Source of the DNA: Vibrio lentus
Lineage (GTDB): Bacteria > Pseudomonadota > Gammaproteobacteria > Enterobacterales > Vibrionaceae
Length of the DNA: 64,000 bases
Assembly (NCBI RefSeq): GCF_030409755.1
Contig: NZ_JAUFQE010000002.1
Span: forward strand, 3,596,001 to 3,660,000
Reading direction: 5' to 3'
The number at the start of each line of letters is the position of its first letter. Within the stretch, counting starts at the first letter, position 1. This document shows, piece by piece, positions 28,053 through 37,877 of the stretch. The notes beneath the pieces are model-generated. The model was not told the origin of the DNA. It did no database searches and worked only from the letters and a program-made list of their open reading frames with translations. The position numbers and the translations under genes were made by a program.

Positions 28053-28163
28053 ATGTATTCAATCACCCAAACTTCAACTGTTGCTGTCGCACGCCGTTTA
28101 CCAACACCAAACCGTCACGTGCATAACCACGGGCACCATCGTACACAGCAGAAAAGTGGTTAA
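28053..28163 (+). CDS. His-rich 36-residue micro-ORF upstream of ung
   Basis: A 36-codon frame with an excellent ribosome-binding site (GAGGAGG, six bases upstream). The peptide has five His in ten residues (RHVHNHGHHR). It is followed, about 70 bases on, by a long-loop stem and T-run before ung. It could be a small metal-binding protein or a leader peptide sensing histidine supply. I do not recognise it. The strong ribosome-binding site makes translation likely. Confidence 0.6.
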   Translation: MYSITQTSTVAVARRLPTPNRHVHNHGHHRTQQKSG

Positions 28164-28234
28164 TCGAGATAAACACAACTTGAACTGATTATTATGATTC
28201 ATCAACAAGTGAACCCTACACATCATGTTTATTG

Positions 28235-28297
28235 ATAGCTGTATGAGGTATAACTAGAGCCTAATTTAGGACAGTTAGCCGATACAGCTATTTTTTT
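28235..28297 (+). terminator. Terminator or attenuator before ung
   Basis: ATAGCTGTAT (28235-28244) pairs with ATACAGCTAT (28282-28291), followed by a seven-T run. The 37-base loop is long for a simple terminator and would allow an alternative fold. It lies between the His-rich micro-ORF and ung. Confidence 0.6.
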
Positions 28298-28343
28298 GTC
28301 TGGCGAAAGCCGCTAGAAACCTTGATGATTGGGAAGTAAAACG

Positions 28344-29024
28344 ATGAGCGCACCAAAGACTTGGGAATCCATTATTAATGATGAACGTGATAAAGCGTAC
28401 TTTCAGAGTATGCTCGCGTTTGTTGAACAGCAACGCAATAGTGGGAAAACCGTCTACCCTCCTCAAGAGCAGGTGTTCAGTGCTTTTGATATGACGCCTT
28501 TTGAGTCTGTACGCGTGGTTATCCTTGGGCAAGACCCTTATCACGGTGCCAACCAAGCTCACGGTTTAGCATTCTCTGTGCTGCCTGGCGTTAAAATTCC
28601 ACCTTCTCTGCGTAATATGTACAAAGAACTCGCACAAGATATAGAGGGCTTTGAGATCCCTAGCCATGGCTACCTCGACACTTGGGCATCTCAAGGGGTG
28701 TTAATGTTGAATACGGTGCTGACAGTAGAAGAGGCAAAAGCACACTCACATGCTAAGTGTGGTTGGGAAACCTTTACTGATACCATCATTGCTGAGCTGA
28801 ATCAGCGTTCTGAGCCGATCATCTTCTTACTGTGGGGCGCGCATGCCCAGAAGAAAGGTCAAGCCATTGATGCAGACAAACATCATGTGTTGGTTGCACC
28901 TCATCCATCACCATTATCAGCACGCCGTGGTTTCTTCGGTTGTCAGCATTTCTCGATGACCAACGAACTACTCTCTTCTATTAATCAACAGCCTATCGAT
29001 TGGACATTACCACTGGTACTGTAG
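28344..29024 (+). CDS. ung: Uracil-DNA glycosylase, family 1
   Basis: A 226-residue enzyme that removes uracil from DNA in base-excision repair. The catalytic water-activating motif [17 protein letters not shown] and the DNA-intercalating motif [13 protein letters not shown] are intact. The start ATG 28344 (MSAPKTWES) has GGGAAG upstream; a TTG 15 bases earlier is in frame but unneeded. Length equals other Vibrio Ung proteins. With nfo just upstream this forms a small base-excision repair neighbourhood, though the stem-loop between them suggests separate transcripts. Confidence 0.97.
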   Translation: MSAPKTWESIINDERDKAYFQSMLAFVEQQRNSGKTVYPPQEQVFSAFDMTPFESVRVVILGQDPYHGANQAHGLAFSVLPGVKIPPSLRNMYKELAQDIEGFEIPSHGYLDTWASQGVLMLNTVLTVEEAKAHSHAKCGWETFTDTIIAELNQRSEPIIFLLWGAHAQKKGQAIDADKHHVLVAPHPSPLSARRGFFGCQHFSMTNELLSSINQQPIDWTLPLVL

Positions 29025-29110
29025 ATTGATGATTTTCTGAGCAGGGTCAAACCACAAATTGCTATCTTCATATACACTTATAAATAGTAGGTGTAATGGA
29101 GTGCAATACT

Positions 29111-29662
29111 ATGATGATTGAAAGGATAAGAAGAGAGCACGGTTATATGGCTCGTTTGCTCGCGATTCTCAAGAGTAAATTAGAGTGCCTAAAGCAAGAG
29201 CGTGACATTAACTATAGCTTGATCGCTGAGGTGGTTCATTACTTGATGAACCATTCAGATAAGGTGCATCACCCTAAAGAAGACATTATTTATCGTTACT
29301 ATCTCAAGCAGTACGGCAGTGACCAAGTAATTGAAGACTTGGAATTAGAGCATCAACTGCTTTCTGAGAAAACGGCTGACTTTTTAGGCTTGGTCGACAT
29401 GATCTTGCAAGATGCGGTTGTTCCTCAGCAGTTTTTTATTGAACAACTAGAAGGTTTTGTCGCTGTTCAGAAAAAGCATATGGAACTGGAAGAAAGGTTC
29501 ATTATCCCCAAGATTGTGGATGCGTTTACGGTACAAGATTGGCAAGAGGTCGAATCGCAATGGCAACTGCCTGAAGATGACCCTGTATTCGGCCAAACCA
29601 TCGCAGACCAGTATAAGCAGTTAGCAGATCGAGTTCGCCAAAGTGAAGGCGAATGTGTGTAG
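29111..29662 (+). CDS. Hemerythrin-like HHE domain protein
   Basis: A 183-residue helical protein. HHE-type metal ligands are suggested by REHGYMARLL, HYLMNHSDKVHHPKED, LELEHQLL and KKHMELEERFIIPK, matching a hemerythrin-like cation-binding domain with a di-iron site. I chose ATG 29111 because GGAG lies nine bases upstream; the ORF could extend to 29096. A possible role is oxygen, nitric oxide or iron sensing; the sequence does not decide which. It has its own terminator and no obvious operon partner. Confidence 0.88.
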   Translation: MMIERIRREHGYMARLLAILKSKLECLKQERDINYSLIAEVVHYLMNHSDKVHHPKEDIIYRYYLKQYGSDQVIEDLELEHQLLSEKTADFLGLVDMILQDAVVPQQFFIEQLEGFVAVQKKHMELEERFIIPKIVDAFTVQDWQEVESQWQLPEDDPVFGQTIADQYKQLADRVRQSEGECV

Positions 29663-29688
29663 TGAATGGATTGGCTCTCACAAAAAAT

Positions 29689-29712
29689 AAAGGCACCGTT
29701 TAGGTGCCTTTA
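29689..29712. terminator. Terminator after the hemerythrin-like gene
   Basis: Stem AAAGGCACC paired with GGTGCCTTT, with A and T tracts on either side; it can serve both converging genes. Confidence 0.85.
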
Positions 29713-29737
29713 TCATTCAATTTATTTGTTGTTCTGA

Positions 29738-29926
29738 TTAAAGCTTAATATCGTCTAAGCTAAAATCGAGACCGAGATTCATCTCTCTGAGCTCTTTCTC
29801 AAGCTGTTTACGATCGTTGATCGCCTCAATTTCTCGCCATTTTCGTTTAAGTGGTTTTGAGCGAGTCTTGGTAGCAACGCGTGGTAATTCTAGTTCTGAT
29901 ATTTCATCAAATTGAAAGTGGTCCAT
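29738..29926 (-). CDS. DUF3545 family small protein
   Basis: A 62-residue, highly charged protein. The central stretch KPLKRKWREIEAINDRKQLE is characteristic of the DUF3545 family found in vibrios and relatives. It has no signal or membrane segment and is probably a cytoplasmic helical protein. Function is unknown. A GGAGATAT site precedes the ATG. Confidence 0.8.
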   Translation of the reverse strand: MDHFQFDEISELELPRVATKTRSKPLKRKWREIEAINDRKQLEKELREMNLGLDFSLDDIKL

Positions 29927-30636
29927 AAGCTATATCTCCATCCGTGGGCTAGTCTTTACAGACTATTAGATACCATATTTGGTTCTACAATAACCTTGAT
30001 TTGTTTCTCATTTGTTTCAAATTCATGAAGGTTTTGTTTGTGTTTCCTATGCATGCTCACACATTACTGTTTATTTTCTGTATAAAAAACAAGCAAACAG
30101 ACTGACGTAAACGATTAAATTACGCGTGTTTTAATGTTAATTCATTGTGCGAAAGGAATAGTACTTTAACGACAATGCATACAGCTGCGTATTGTGTGAT
30201 GAGGGGGAGGGGTTTAATCGCTATAGAAAAAATCACAGTTCTTCACTAAACCTTGTAAAACCTAGGCTGGTGCTATTTTTATCGAATGTCATTCTTGTTA
30301 AACCAAGGCACTGGCCATTGTTGATATTATGTCCCGATAATGTGACTTTTATTGGGCTTGATTGTTGAAAGTTGTGTTAATAAAACGTGTGTTATTAGTG
30401 AAATGCCATTTAAATATTAATCTATTTGCATATTGATTTTTAGGCCATCTCGCTGCATTATCCGCCCGTCAAAAAATACACTGATACGTAAAATGGATGC
30501 ATGAAGCGACATTTACAATCTAGATCGCAACAAATAAATATAAAACGAATGCCGATACAACATTGACACTGGCATTGGCGATTTAGAGGAAGGCTCGGAA
30601 GCAAGATCGGTGCTTAAACTCAATTACGAGGTTCAC
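29927..30636. other. Long intergenic region before the alanine symporter
   Basis: About 700 AT-rich bases without a credible gene. I looked for a glycine riboswitch, known before a related symporter gene in V. cholerae, and found none of its conserved core. The last 100 bases hold a weak stem (AATGCC with GGCATT). Promoters for both flanking genes should lie here. Confidence 0.5.
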
Positions 30637-32067
30637 GTGACAGACTTAATCAATTTGATGAACGATCTCCTTTGGGGATCTATCTTAGTTTACTTACTCG
30701 TTGGTGTGGGTATCTACTTCACTGTACGACTAGGCTTCATTCAATTCCGCCATTTCGGCCACATGTTCTCTGTTCTTAGAAACAGCCGTAAAGCAGACAG
30801 TGCTGGTATCTCTTCTTTCCAAGCTCTTTGTACTAGTCTAGCTGCTCGTGTAGGTACAGGTAACATGGCAGGTGTTGCAGTTGCTCTTACCGCTGGTGGC
30901 CCTGGTGCTATCTTCTGGATGTGGCTAATTGCCATGCTAGGTATGGCAACATCGTTTGCAGAAAGCACACTGGCACAGCTATACAAAACGCGTGATAACG
31001 ACGGTAACTACCGCGGCGGTCCTGCATACTACATGGAGAAAGGCCTAGGTATGCGTTGGATGGGGGTTCTATTCTCTATCTTCCTAATCATCGCATTCGG
31101 TCTAGTCTTCAACGCAGTTCAAGCGAACGCGATTGCAAGTGCAATGAACACGGCATTCGACTTCGAGCGTAGCTACGTTGGTGTTGGTATCGTGATTATC
31201 TCTGCATTCGTTATCTTCGGTGGTATCCGTAAGATTGCTCGCACTGCAGAAATCATTGTTCCAATCATGGCACTGGCTTACTTAGCTATCGCTATCTACG
31301 TAATGCTAATGAACATTGAGAAAGTGCCTGAAGTTCTGGCTCTTATCTTCAAGAGTGCATTCGGTCTGCAAGAAGCAGCAGCGGGTGGCCTAGGTTACGC
31401 AATCGCACAAGCGATGATTAACGGCATCAAACGTGGTTTGTTCTCGAACGAAGCGGGTATGGGTTCTGCGCCAAACGCAGCAGCTTCTGCTACGCCTTAC
31501 CCACCGCACCCAGCATCACAAGGTTACGTGCAAATGCTAGGCGTGTTCATGGATACCATTGTTATCTGTTCAGCAACAGTAGCAATCATCCTGATGTCTG
31601 GTGAGTATGTACCACACGGTGAAGTAACGGGTATCGAACTAACGCAACGTGCACTAACAGCACAAGTTGGCGAATGGGGTGGCATCTTTGTAGCGGTAGC
31701 GATTTTCTTCTTCGCTTTCACTTCAATCATTGCAAACTACTCGTACGCTGAAACGAACCTTATCTTCCTTGAGCACAACAACAAGAAGGGCCTAGTGCTG
31801 TTCCGTATCGTTGTTCTGGGTATGGTTATGTTCGGTTCTCTCGCGACACTGCCAACGGTATGGGCATTAGCTGACGTATCGATGGGCCTAATGGCGATTG
31901 TTAACTTGGTAGCGATCATCTTGCTATCGGGTATCGTGATTAAGCTAGCGAAAGACTACAACCGTCAATTAGACGCGGGTAAAGTACCCACGTTCGATGC
32001 GGATGATTTCCCAGAGCTTAAAGCTCAATTGGAAGATGGTATTTGGGTTAACAACAAGAAGAAGTAA
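30637..32067 (+). CDS. Sodium:alanine/glycine symporter (AGCS family)
   Basis: A 476-residue inner-membrane transporter with about ten to eleven membrane segments that couples sodium to uptake of alanine or glycine. Family hallmarks are GVGIYFTVRLGFIQFRHF near the start, SLAARVGTGNMAGVAVALT, GGPGAIFWMWL and GLFSNEAGMGSAPNAAA. I chose GTG 30637 (first residues MTDLINLMND) because GAGG lies five bases upstream; another GTG at 30610 lacks this. It stands as a single gene with its own terminator. The exact amino acid preference is not visible. Confidence 0.93.
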   Translation: MTDLINLMNDLLWGSILVYLLVGVGIYFTVRLGFIQFRHFGHMFSVLRNSRKADSAGISSFQALCTSLAARVGTGNMAGVAVALTAGGPGAIFWMWLIAMLGMATSFAESTLAQLYKTRDNDGNYRGGPAYYMEKGLGMRWMGVLFSIFLIIAFGLVFNAVQANAIASAMNTAFDFERSYVGVGIVIISAFVIFGGIRKIARTAEIIVPIMALAYLAIAIYVMLMNIEKVPEVLALIFKSAFGLQEAAAGGLGYAIAQAMINGIKRGLFSNEAGMGSAPNAAASATPYPPHPASQGYVQMLGVFMDTIVICSATVAIILMSGEYVPHGEVTGIELTQRALTAQVGEWGGIFVAVAIFFFAFTSIIANYSYAETNLIFLEHNNKKGLVLFRIVVLGMVMFGSLATLPTVWALADVSMGLMAIVNLVAIILLSGIVIKLAKDYNRQLDAGKVPTFDADDFPELKAQLEDGIWVNNKKK

Positions 32068-32107
32068 TCTTGTTGGAGTGATTCATCACCCATCCTAAAA
32101 TCATTTG

Positions 32108-32138
32108 AAAGGCTAAGGTTTCGACCTTAGCCTTTTTC
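32108..32138 (+). terminator. Terminator after the alanine symporter
   Basis: Stem AAAGGCTAAGGT with TTCG loop and complement, followed by a T-rich tract. Confidence 0.92.
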
Positions 32139-32140
32139 TT

Positions 32141-32230
32141 TGCCTGCGATTTCGATCTGTCTGCAATTTATATCTGTCTGCGATTTTTCTTGGTGAGTAA
32201 TTTTTGCTTTGTCTGCGACCTTTTATTTAT
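32141..32230. repeat. Degenerate 17-18 bp tandem repeat
   Basis: About five loose copies of a CTGCGATTTnnnTCTGT unit follow the terminator directly. They are intergenic and have no visible coding role. Confidence 0.6.
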
Positions 32231-32362
32231 TAACGATTTTTCTTTGTAGGTGATTTATAAGTAGATCTGTCTATCAAAGTAATAGGAAGAGTCATAAAGA
32301 CAAGTTGATGTTTTTTCTATACTCTAGCTGCATCCAGTTAGATAACCGATTAGGGTAAAGTT

Positions 32363-33139
32363 ATGTTAGTTGTCGTTTCTCCAGCCAAGACATTAGATTA
32401 CGAATCACCATTAGCGACTGAGCGCTTCAGCCAGCCAGAGTTTGTTGAACACTCTGCAGAGCTTATTGAAGTGTGTCGTAAGCTGACACCTGCTGATGTA
32501 TCAGCACTGATGAAGGTAAGCGATAAGATTGCTGGTCTGAACGTGGCGCGCTTTGAGCAATGGAGCGAGACCTTTACCCAAGAGAATGCTCGCCAAGCTA
32601 TTTTGGCGTTCAAAGGTGACGTCTACACAGGCTTAGATGCTGAAACACTGTCGGACGATGATTTTGACTACGCACAGAATCACCTGCGCATGCTTTCTGG
32701 GTTATATGGTTTGCTTAAGCCGTTAGATCTGATGCAGCCATACCGCCTAGAGATGGGTACACGCTTAGCCAATGCTCGTGGCACCAACTTGTACCAGTTC
32801 TGGGGCAATATCATTACAGATAAGCTGAATGAAGCGTTGAATGCTCAAGGCGATAATGTGTTGATCAACCTAGCATCGAACGAATACTTTAAAGCGGTGA
32901 AGCCGAAGAGCCTTGATGGTCAAATCATCACGCCAGTTTTTAAAGACTGCAAGAATGGCCAGTACAAGGTGATCAGCTTTTACGCGAAGAAAGCGCGTGG
33001 CATGATGGCTCGCTACATCATTGAGAACAAAATCGATTCAGTGGAAGCACTGACCAAGTTTGATACGGCGGGTTACTACTTCGTTGAAGAAGAGTCGAAC
33101 GTGAAAGAGTTAGTCTTCAAGCGTGAAGAGCAAAACTAG
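32363..33139 (+). CDS. yaaA: Peroxide stress protein YaaA (DUF328)
   Basis: A 258-residue cytoplasmic protein, full length for the family. Motifs are [14 protein letters not shown] at the start, [32 protein letters not shown] and a C-terminal [14 protein letters not shown]. In E. coli YaaA limits free iron during hydrogen peroxide stress and binds DNA; a similar role is likely here. The ribosome-binding site is weak (AGGGTAAAG). It is a single gene followed by a T-rich hairpin shared with srmB. Confidence 0.95.
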   Translation: MLVVVSPAKTLDYESPLATERFSQPEFVEHSAELIEVCRKLTPADVSALMKVSDKIAGLNVARFEQWSETFTQENARQAILAFKGDVYTGLDAETLSDDDFDYAQNHLRMLSGLYGLLKPLDLMQPYRLEMGTRLANARGTNLYQFWGNIITDKLNEALNAQGDNVLINLASNEYFKAVKPKSLDGQIITPVFKDCKNGQYKVISFYAKKARGMMARYIIENKIDSVEALTKFDTAGYYFVEEESNVKELVFKREEQN

Positions 33140-33166
33140 TAGCCCCTGGCTAATTAGTTACTCTCG

Positions 33167-33203
33167 GTTTGAGTTTGAGTTTGAGTTTGAGTTTGAGTTT
33201 GAG
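33167..33203. repeat. Hexanucleotide GTTTGA tandem repeat
   Basis: Six consecutive GTTTGA units between yaaA and the terminator. Such a short-period repeat can vary by slippage; being outside genes it may have no effect. Confidence 0.9.
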
Positions 33204-33254
33204 GCCTAGTTATTTAGCCTGATAACAAGCCAGGCAATAATAAACCAGACAAAG

Positions 33255-33290
33255 AAAAGCCCCATGCAGATAACTGCATGGGGCTTTTTA
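33255..33290. terminator. Bidirectional terminator between yaaA and srmB
   Basis: Stem AAAAGCCCCATGCAG with ATAA loop and complement, T-run on one side and A-run on the other. Confidence 0.9.
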
Positions 33291-33314
33291 TTGAATCATT
33301 GAAAGGTGGTTAGA

Positions 33315-34580
33315 TTACTTGTTCTTAACGGCTTTCTTTTTCTTAGCGATTTTCTTTTTCTTAGCAATTTTTTGCTTCGCTACCGCTTTCTTGTCTTCTT
33401 TCTTCGGTTTCTTTTTCTTCGTTACCGCGGCTTTCTTATGCGTTGGACGCATGCCTTCGATGAAGCGCTCTTTGATCGCATCTTCAGTGTAACGAGCAAC
33501 ACGCTCAATCATTAGCTGATCGTGCGCTTCAATGATAGAAACCGCGTTACCTTTCTTACCTGCACGAGCCGTACGGCCGATACGGTGTAGGTAGACATCT
33601 GCTGTACGCGGCATGTCGTAGTTAATAACGTGGCTTACATCTGGAAGGTCGATACCACGAGCTGCGACGTCAGTTGCCAGCAGTACGTTGATAGAACCAT
33701 CGCGGAAACGAGAAATCGCGTTGTTACGACGATCTTGAGGCATTTCACCTTGGATCCATACACACGGGATCTGTGCGCTTTCTAATTGAGCTCGTAGGTC
33801 ACCTAGGCGGTCACGAGTCTTCAAGAAGATGATGCTGCGTTCAGCTTGCTCTGTGATGATATGTTTTAGGATATCAAGCTTGTGCTTAGCTGAATCGGCG
33901 CGGTGATACCATTGAGTGATCTTCTTACGTTCACGCAATGATGATTTCGCATCGATCTCTGCTGGGTTTTTCAGAAGATCTTCAGTGAAACCTTCAATAC
34001 CTTTACCTTCTAGCGTTGCTGAGAATAGTAAAGTTTGTTTACGCCAGCGACACTCTGCAGACAGACGGTCAACAACAGGACCAAAGCCCATGTCTAGCAT
34101 ACGGTCAGCTTCATCGAGAACTAACCATTCAATCGCACGGCAGTCAAAACGTTCGCCTTCAATGTATTCCATTAAACGACCAGGTGTTGCGACTACGATA
34201 TCTTGAGTTGTACTTAAGATGTCAGCGTGCTCTTGGTACATCACACCGCCCGTGATCGTGAAGATATTTAGGCTGGTGTATTTAGCAAGCTCACGTGCTT
34301 GTTCGGTGATCTGCATTGCTAGCTCACGCGTTGGCGTCAGGATAAGCATACGTGCAGGGCCAGATTTCTTACGTGGGAAATCCAGTAGGTATTGCAGTGC
34401 TGGCAATACAAATGATGCTGTTTTACCAGTACCTGTTGGCGCAGAAGCCAAAACGTCTCTTCCATCTAACGCTTGTGGGATTGCTTCAGCTTGTATCTGT
34501 GTTGGACGTTCGTAGCCCATTTCGTCAATTGCTTTAAGCAGCTCTTGGTTTAGATCGAGTTCTGCAAAGGTTCTGATCAC
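33315..34580 (-). CDS. srmB: DEAD-box ATP-dependent RNA helicase SrmB
   Basis: A 421-residue DEAD-box helicase that helps early 50S ribosome assembly. Motifs in order are Q motif region RPTQIQAEAIPQAL, Walker A ASAPTGTGKTASF, PTRELAMQ, LDEADRMLDMGF, the SAT motif in LLFSATLEG, and HRIGRTARAGKKGNAVS. The last about 45 residues are very rich in Lys (AVTKKKKPKKEDKKA, then two IAKKKK units), a basic RNA-binding tail. The neighbour trmN6 lies just upstream on the same strand; the pair srmB/yfiC is also adjacent in E. coli, there divergent. Confidence 0.95.
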   Translation of the reverse strand: MIRTFAELDLNQELLKAIDEMGYERPTQIQAEAIPQALDGRDVLASAPTGTGKTASFVLPALQYLLDFPRKKSGPARMLILTPTRELAMQITEQARELAKYTSLNIFTITGGVMYQEHADILSTTQDIVVATPGRLMEYIEGERFDCRAIEWLVLDEADRMLDMGFGPVVDRLSAECRWRKQTLLFSATLEGKGIEGFTEDLLKNPAEIDAKSSLRERKKITQWYHRADSAKHKLDILKHIITEQAERSIIFLKTRDRLGDLRAQLESAQIPCVWIQGEMPQDRRNNAISRFRDGSINVLLATDVAARGIDLPDVSHVINYDMPRTADVYLHRIGRTARAGKKGNAVSIIEAHDQLMIERVARYTEDAIKERFIEGMRPTHKKAAVTKKKKPKKEDKKAVAKQKIAKKKKIAKKKKAVKNK

Positions 34581-34687
34581 TGTTGTTTCTCCACAAGCAA
34601 TAAATGTTTCTGCCTCAAAAAGCAGACGATAAAAAAGAGTAGTCGGACATTATAGAAGCATTAGTGATTAGGATCACATGGTATTTG

Positions 34688-35416
34688 CTACATCTTGAGA
34701 TAAAAATCTTTAGTAAGGGCAATAAATGCCTCGCTATAACCGCCATCGTGATGGATCGTAAGCGATTCGCGCTGCAAATCTTGCTCGCAAGCAGGATCTT
34801 TAGACAATTCAAACAAGACTCGAAGTGCTGGTTTTCTATCTGTCGTTTTCACATCAAGGCGCTTTGCTAGGTACCAACCACATTGTTGGGCAAGCTTGAT
34901 GAAGCCTTCTCCTTCGGGCGTCGGCAGTATAAAACTGGCAGTGGCGGTTTCAGTTGTTACCTCGAAACATCGCTCAGCAAGTTGCAGATGATCCAAGCTG
35001 TCGGTATGTCTGGCGGTGGCTCTTTGGCTTTGCTGCGCCTGCTCTCCAGAGTTGAAGTAGGGAGGGTTACAAATTATTGCATCAAATCGTTGCGAGAAGT
35101 CCGTGGTTAGCACACTGCCATGATGAAGAGAGATGCGATCTTGCCATGGCGATTGCTTAATATTGACTGTTGCTGCATCAATGGCGTGCTGATCAATATC
35201 GATCGCTGAGATAGAGCTGTCTTCAAAACGTTGTGCAGCCATTAAGGCTAATAGCCCAGTTCCAGTGCCAATGTCGAGTATGGCTTCTTTATTAGTAAGG
35301 TTTGCCCACGCGCCAAGTAACACGCCATCGGTACTAACAGGCATGCCACTTTGTCCTCCGTAAATAGAGAATTTTTTGAAATTGAAGCTTTTGGTTTCTG
35401 TTTTTTTGTCTTTCAT
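34688..35416 (-). CDS. trmN6: tRNA1(Val) adenine-37 N6-methyltransferase
   Basis: A 242-residue class I SAM-dependent methyltransferase (YfiC). The N-terminal [20 protein letters not shown] is typical of the family, [12 protein letters not shown] is the SAM-binding loop, and AIICNPPYF carries the NPPY motif of N6-adenine methyltransferases. It modifies A37 of tRNA-Val1. Adjacent srmB supports the assignment. The sequence seems complete, with the stop at 34688 about 107 bases before srmB. Confidence 0.93.
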   Translation of the reverse strand: MKDKKTETKSFNFKKFSIYGGQSGMPVSTDGVLLGAWANLTNKEAILDIGTGTGLLALMAAQRFEDSSISAIDIDQHAIDAATVNIKQSPWQDRISLHHGSVLTTDFSQRFDAIICNPPYFNSGEQAQQSQRATARHTDSLDHLQLAERCFEVTTETATASFILPTPEGEGFIKLAQQCGWYLAKRLDVKTTDRKPALRVLFELSKDPACEQDLQRESLTIHHDGGYSEAFIALTKDFYLKM

Positions 35417-35730
35417 GAATATTCTGGATATCGATATATTTTAAGTGATTAGCTCTAATGTTAATTAATTGTATGGCTCAATGTTCTATTTGGGAATTCA
35501 TTGTTGTTAATTATGGTTAGTTTATAATTATGGCAATATTTCCATATCTAGTGAAATCCACTGCTTTTGGTTCTCAAATGCAAATTTATATGGTGTTTTT
35601 TTGTGGTGACTTGCAGCTAGCTAAGTGTTTCGTCATTATGCGCGACTATTTTATAGATTGATTGGCAGCCTTGAGCTGTAACATTCATGTAAGCACAACA
35701 TAAATTCATAAATATAATTAAGGATTATCT
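35417..35730. other. Divergent trmN6-brnQ intergenic region
   Basis: About 310 AT-rich bases that should contain promoters for both genes. No open frame with a ribosome-binding site, no terminator and no clear regulator palindrome were found. Confidence 0.45.
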
Positions 35731-37044
35731 GTGAAACAGAGTCTAAAACTAACAGATATAATGGCATTGGGCTTTATGCTTTTTGCGTTTTTCTTGGGTG
35801 CGGGTAACATCATCTTCCCACCTCTTGCTGGCCAATTGGCTGGTGACCACTTTCTTCCAGCGATGTCTGGTTTCCTGCTGACCGCCGTTGGTCTGCCGTT
35901 AATCACAATCGTCGCAGTTGCAGTGGCGGGTGGCTCTTGGGGTCACCTAACTAAAGATCTTCCAAAGCAAGCTGCTACCATCATGGCTGTGCTGATCTTT
36001 ATCATCATCGGTCCTGCATTTGCTGCACCACGTACCGGTCTTGTTGCTTATGAGATGGCGGTGAAACCGTTCTTCATCGATGCCTCTCAAGCTCACCTAA
36101 CTCTCTTTTCGATTGCATTTTTTGTGGTAGCGATGTTCTTCTCATGGTCGCAAGGTAAGCTTATCGACGTGATTGGTAAGGTACTAACACCTGCACTATT
36201 CGTTGGTTTGGTTGTACTTGCGATTGCTGTATTCGTTAATCCTCAAGGCGATATTCTTGCGGCTCATGGTGAGTACATCACTCAGCCAATGACTAAAGGT
36301 TTCCTTGAAGGCTACAACACCATGGATACTTTTGCTTCTTTGATGTTTGGTATGCTGATTGTTGACGCGATTCGTAGCAAAGGTATTACAGACCGTGCAG
36401 CGACGACTAAGTATCTGATCAGCGCAGGTTGCATTGCAGCAGCTGGTCTAGCGTTTGTTTACATCTCTCTGTTCTTCCTAGGCGCAACAAGTGCAACAGT
36501 TGCTGCGGGTGCCGACAATGGCGGCGCTATCTTAAGCCTTTACGTTCAATCGTTGTTTGGTCCTTCTGGTCAGCTAGTGCTTTCTGTGATCGTACTATTG
36601 GCGTGTCTAACAACAGCGATTGGCCTTGTATCAGCATGTTCTGATTACTTCAGCTCGCTAACGCCTCTGTCTTACAAGACTTGGGTAATCATTAACGGTG
36701 TCGCTTGTGCAACCGTAGCGAACGTAGGTCTTTCTCAACTGATTTCTCTGTCTGTACCAGTATTGTTTGCGCTTTACCCGGTCGCTATCGCTCTAGTCGC
36801 ACTGACGTTCTTGCGTAGCCGTTTCCCGAATCCAAAAGCGGCTTACCGCGTAGTGGTATTAGTATCGTTGATGTTTGCTCTAATTGATGGCGCTAAAGTA
36901 GCGGGTGTCGATGTGTCTGCACTTAAGATGCTGCCATTGTTCGAGATTGGTATGGGTTGGTTGCTTCCAACGGCTGCTGCAATCATCTGTATGTTCTTTG
37001 TTGGTAAATCAACAGAACAAGAGATGGCGGAAGAGACGGTTTAA
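35731..37044 (+). CDS. brnQ: Branched-chain amino acid transporter BrnQ
   Basis: A 437-residue inner-membrane carrier of the LIVCS family, with about twelve membrane segments, importing leucine, isoleucine and valine with a cation. Hallmarks are GFMLFAFFLGAGNIIFPP at the start and PRTGLVAYEMAVKPF, then GLVSACSDYFSSL. The GTG start has AAGGA seven bases upstream. Single gene with a strong terminator after it. Confidence 0.95.
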   Translation: MKQSLKLTDIMALGFMLFAFFLGAGNIIFPPLAGQLAGDHFLPAMSGFLLTAVGLPLITIVAVAVAGGSWGHLTKDLPKQAATIMAVLIFIIIGPAFAAPRTGLVAYEMAVKPFFIDASQAHLTLFSIAFFVVAMFFSWSQGKLIDVIGKVLTPALFVGLVVLAIAVFVNPQGDILAAHGEYITQPMTKGFLEGYNTMDTFASLMFGMLIVDAIRSKGITDRAATTKYLISAGCIAAAGLAFVYISLFFLGATSATVAAGADNGGAILSLYVQSLFGPSGQLVLSVIVLLACLTTAIGLVSACSDYFSSLTPLSYKTWVIINGVACATVANVGLSQLISLSVPVLFALYPVAIALVALTFLRSRFPNPKAAYRVVVLVSLMFALIDGAKVAGVDVSALKMLPLFEIGMGWLLPTAAAIICMFFVGKSTEQEMAEETV

Positions 37045-37095
37045 TCTTCCGTTGAGATTAAATCGTTAGTCCGTATTCAATATAAAGTTGAATAG

Positions 37096-37133
37096 AAAAG
37101 GCCTCATTACTTCGCAGTAATGAGGCCTTTTTG
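37096..37133. terminator. Terminator after brnQ
   Basis: Stem AAAAGGCCTCATTAC with TTCG loop, complement, then a T-run. Confidence 0.92.
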
Positions 37134-37173
37134 TATTCTGTTGTTTCGGAGCGTTCGGTTCGGTTTAAACCTA

Positions 37174-37727
<554 letters not shown>

Positions 37728-37877
37728 AGCAAACGTTCGATTTTAATTTCAGATGGCGGATTCTAACCATAAATCGGCTTCGATTGCAGCGATTATCCGC
37801 TCAAGTCGTAATTTTTATGGCATTCATATTTGCTCTGACATACTCTCAAAACAGTTTCCAATATTGTGAGTAACACT

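Noticed and set aside
30200..30636. Glycine riboswitch before the alanine symporter
   Set aside because: The conserved tandem aptamer core known from V. cholerae could not be found.
33167..33203. CRISPR-like array
   Set aside because: Simple 6-bp tandem units without spacers; the same applies to the repeats at 32141 and 37174.
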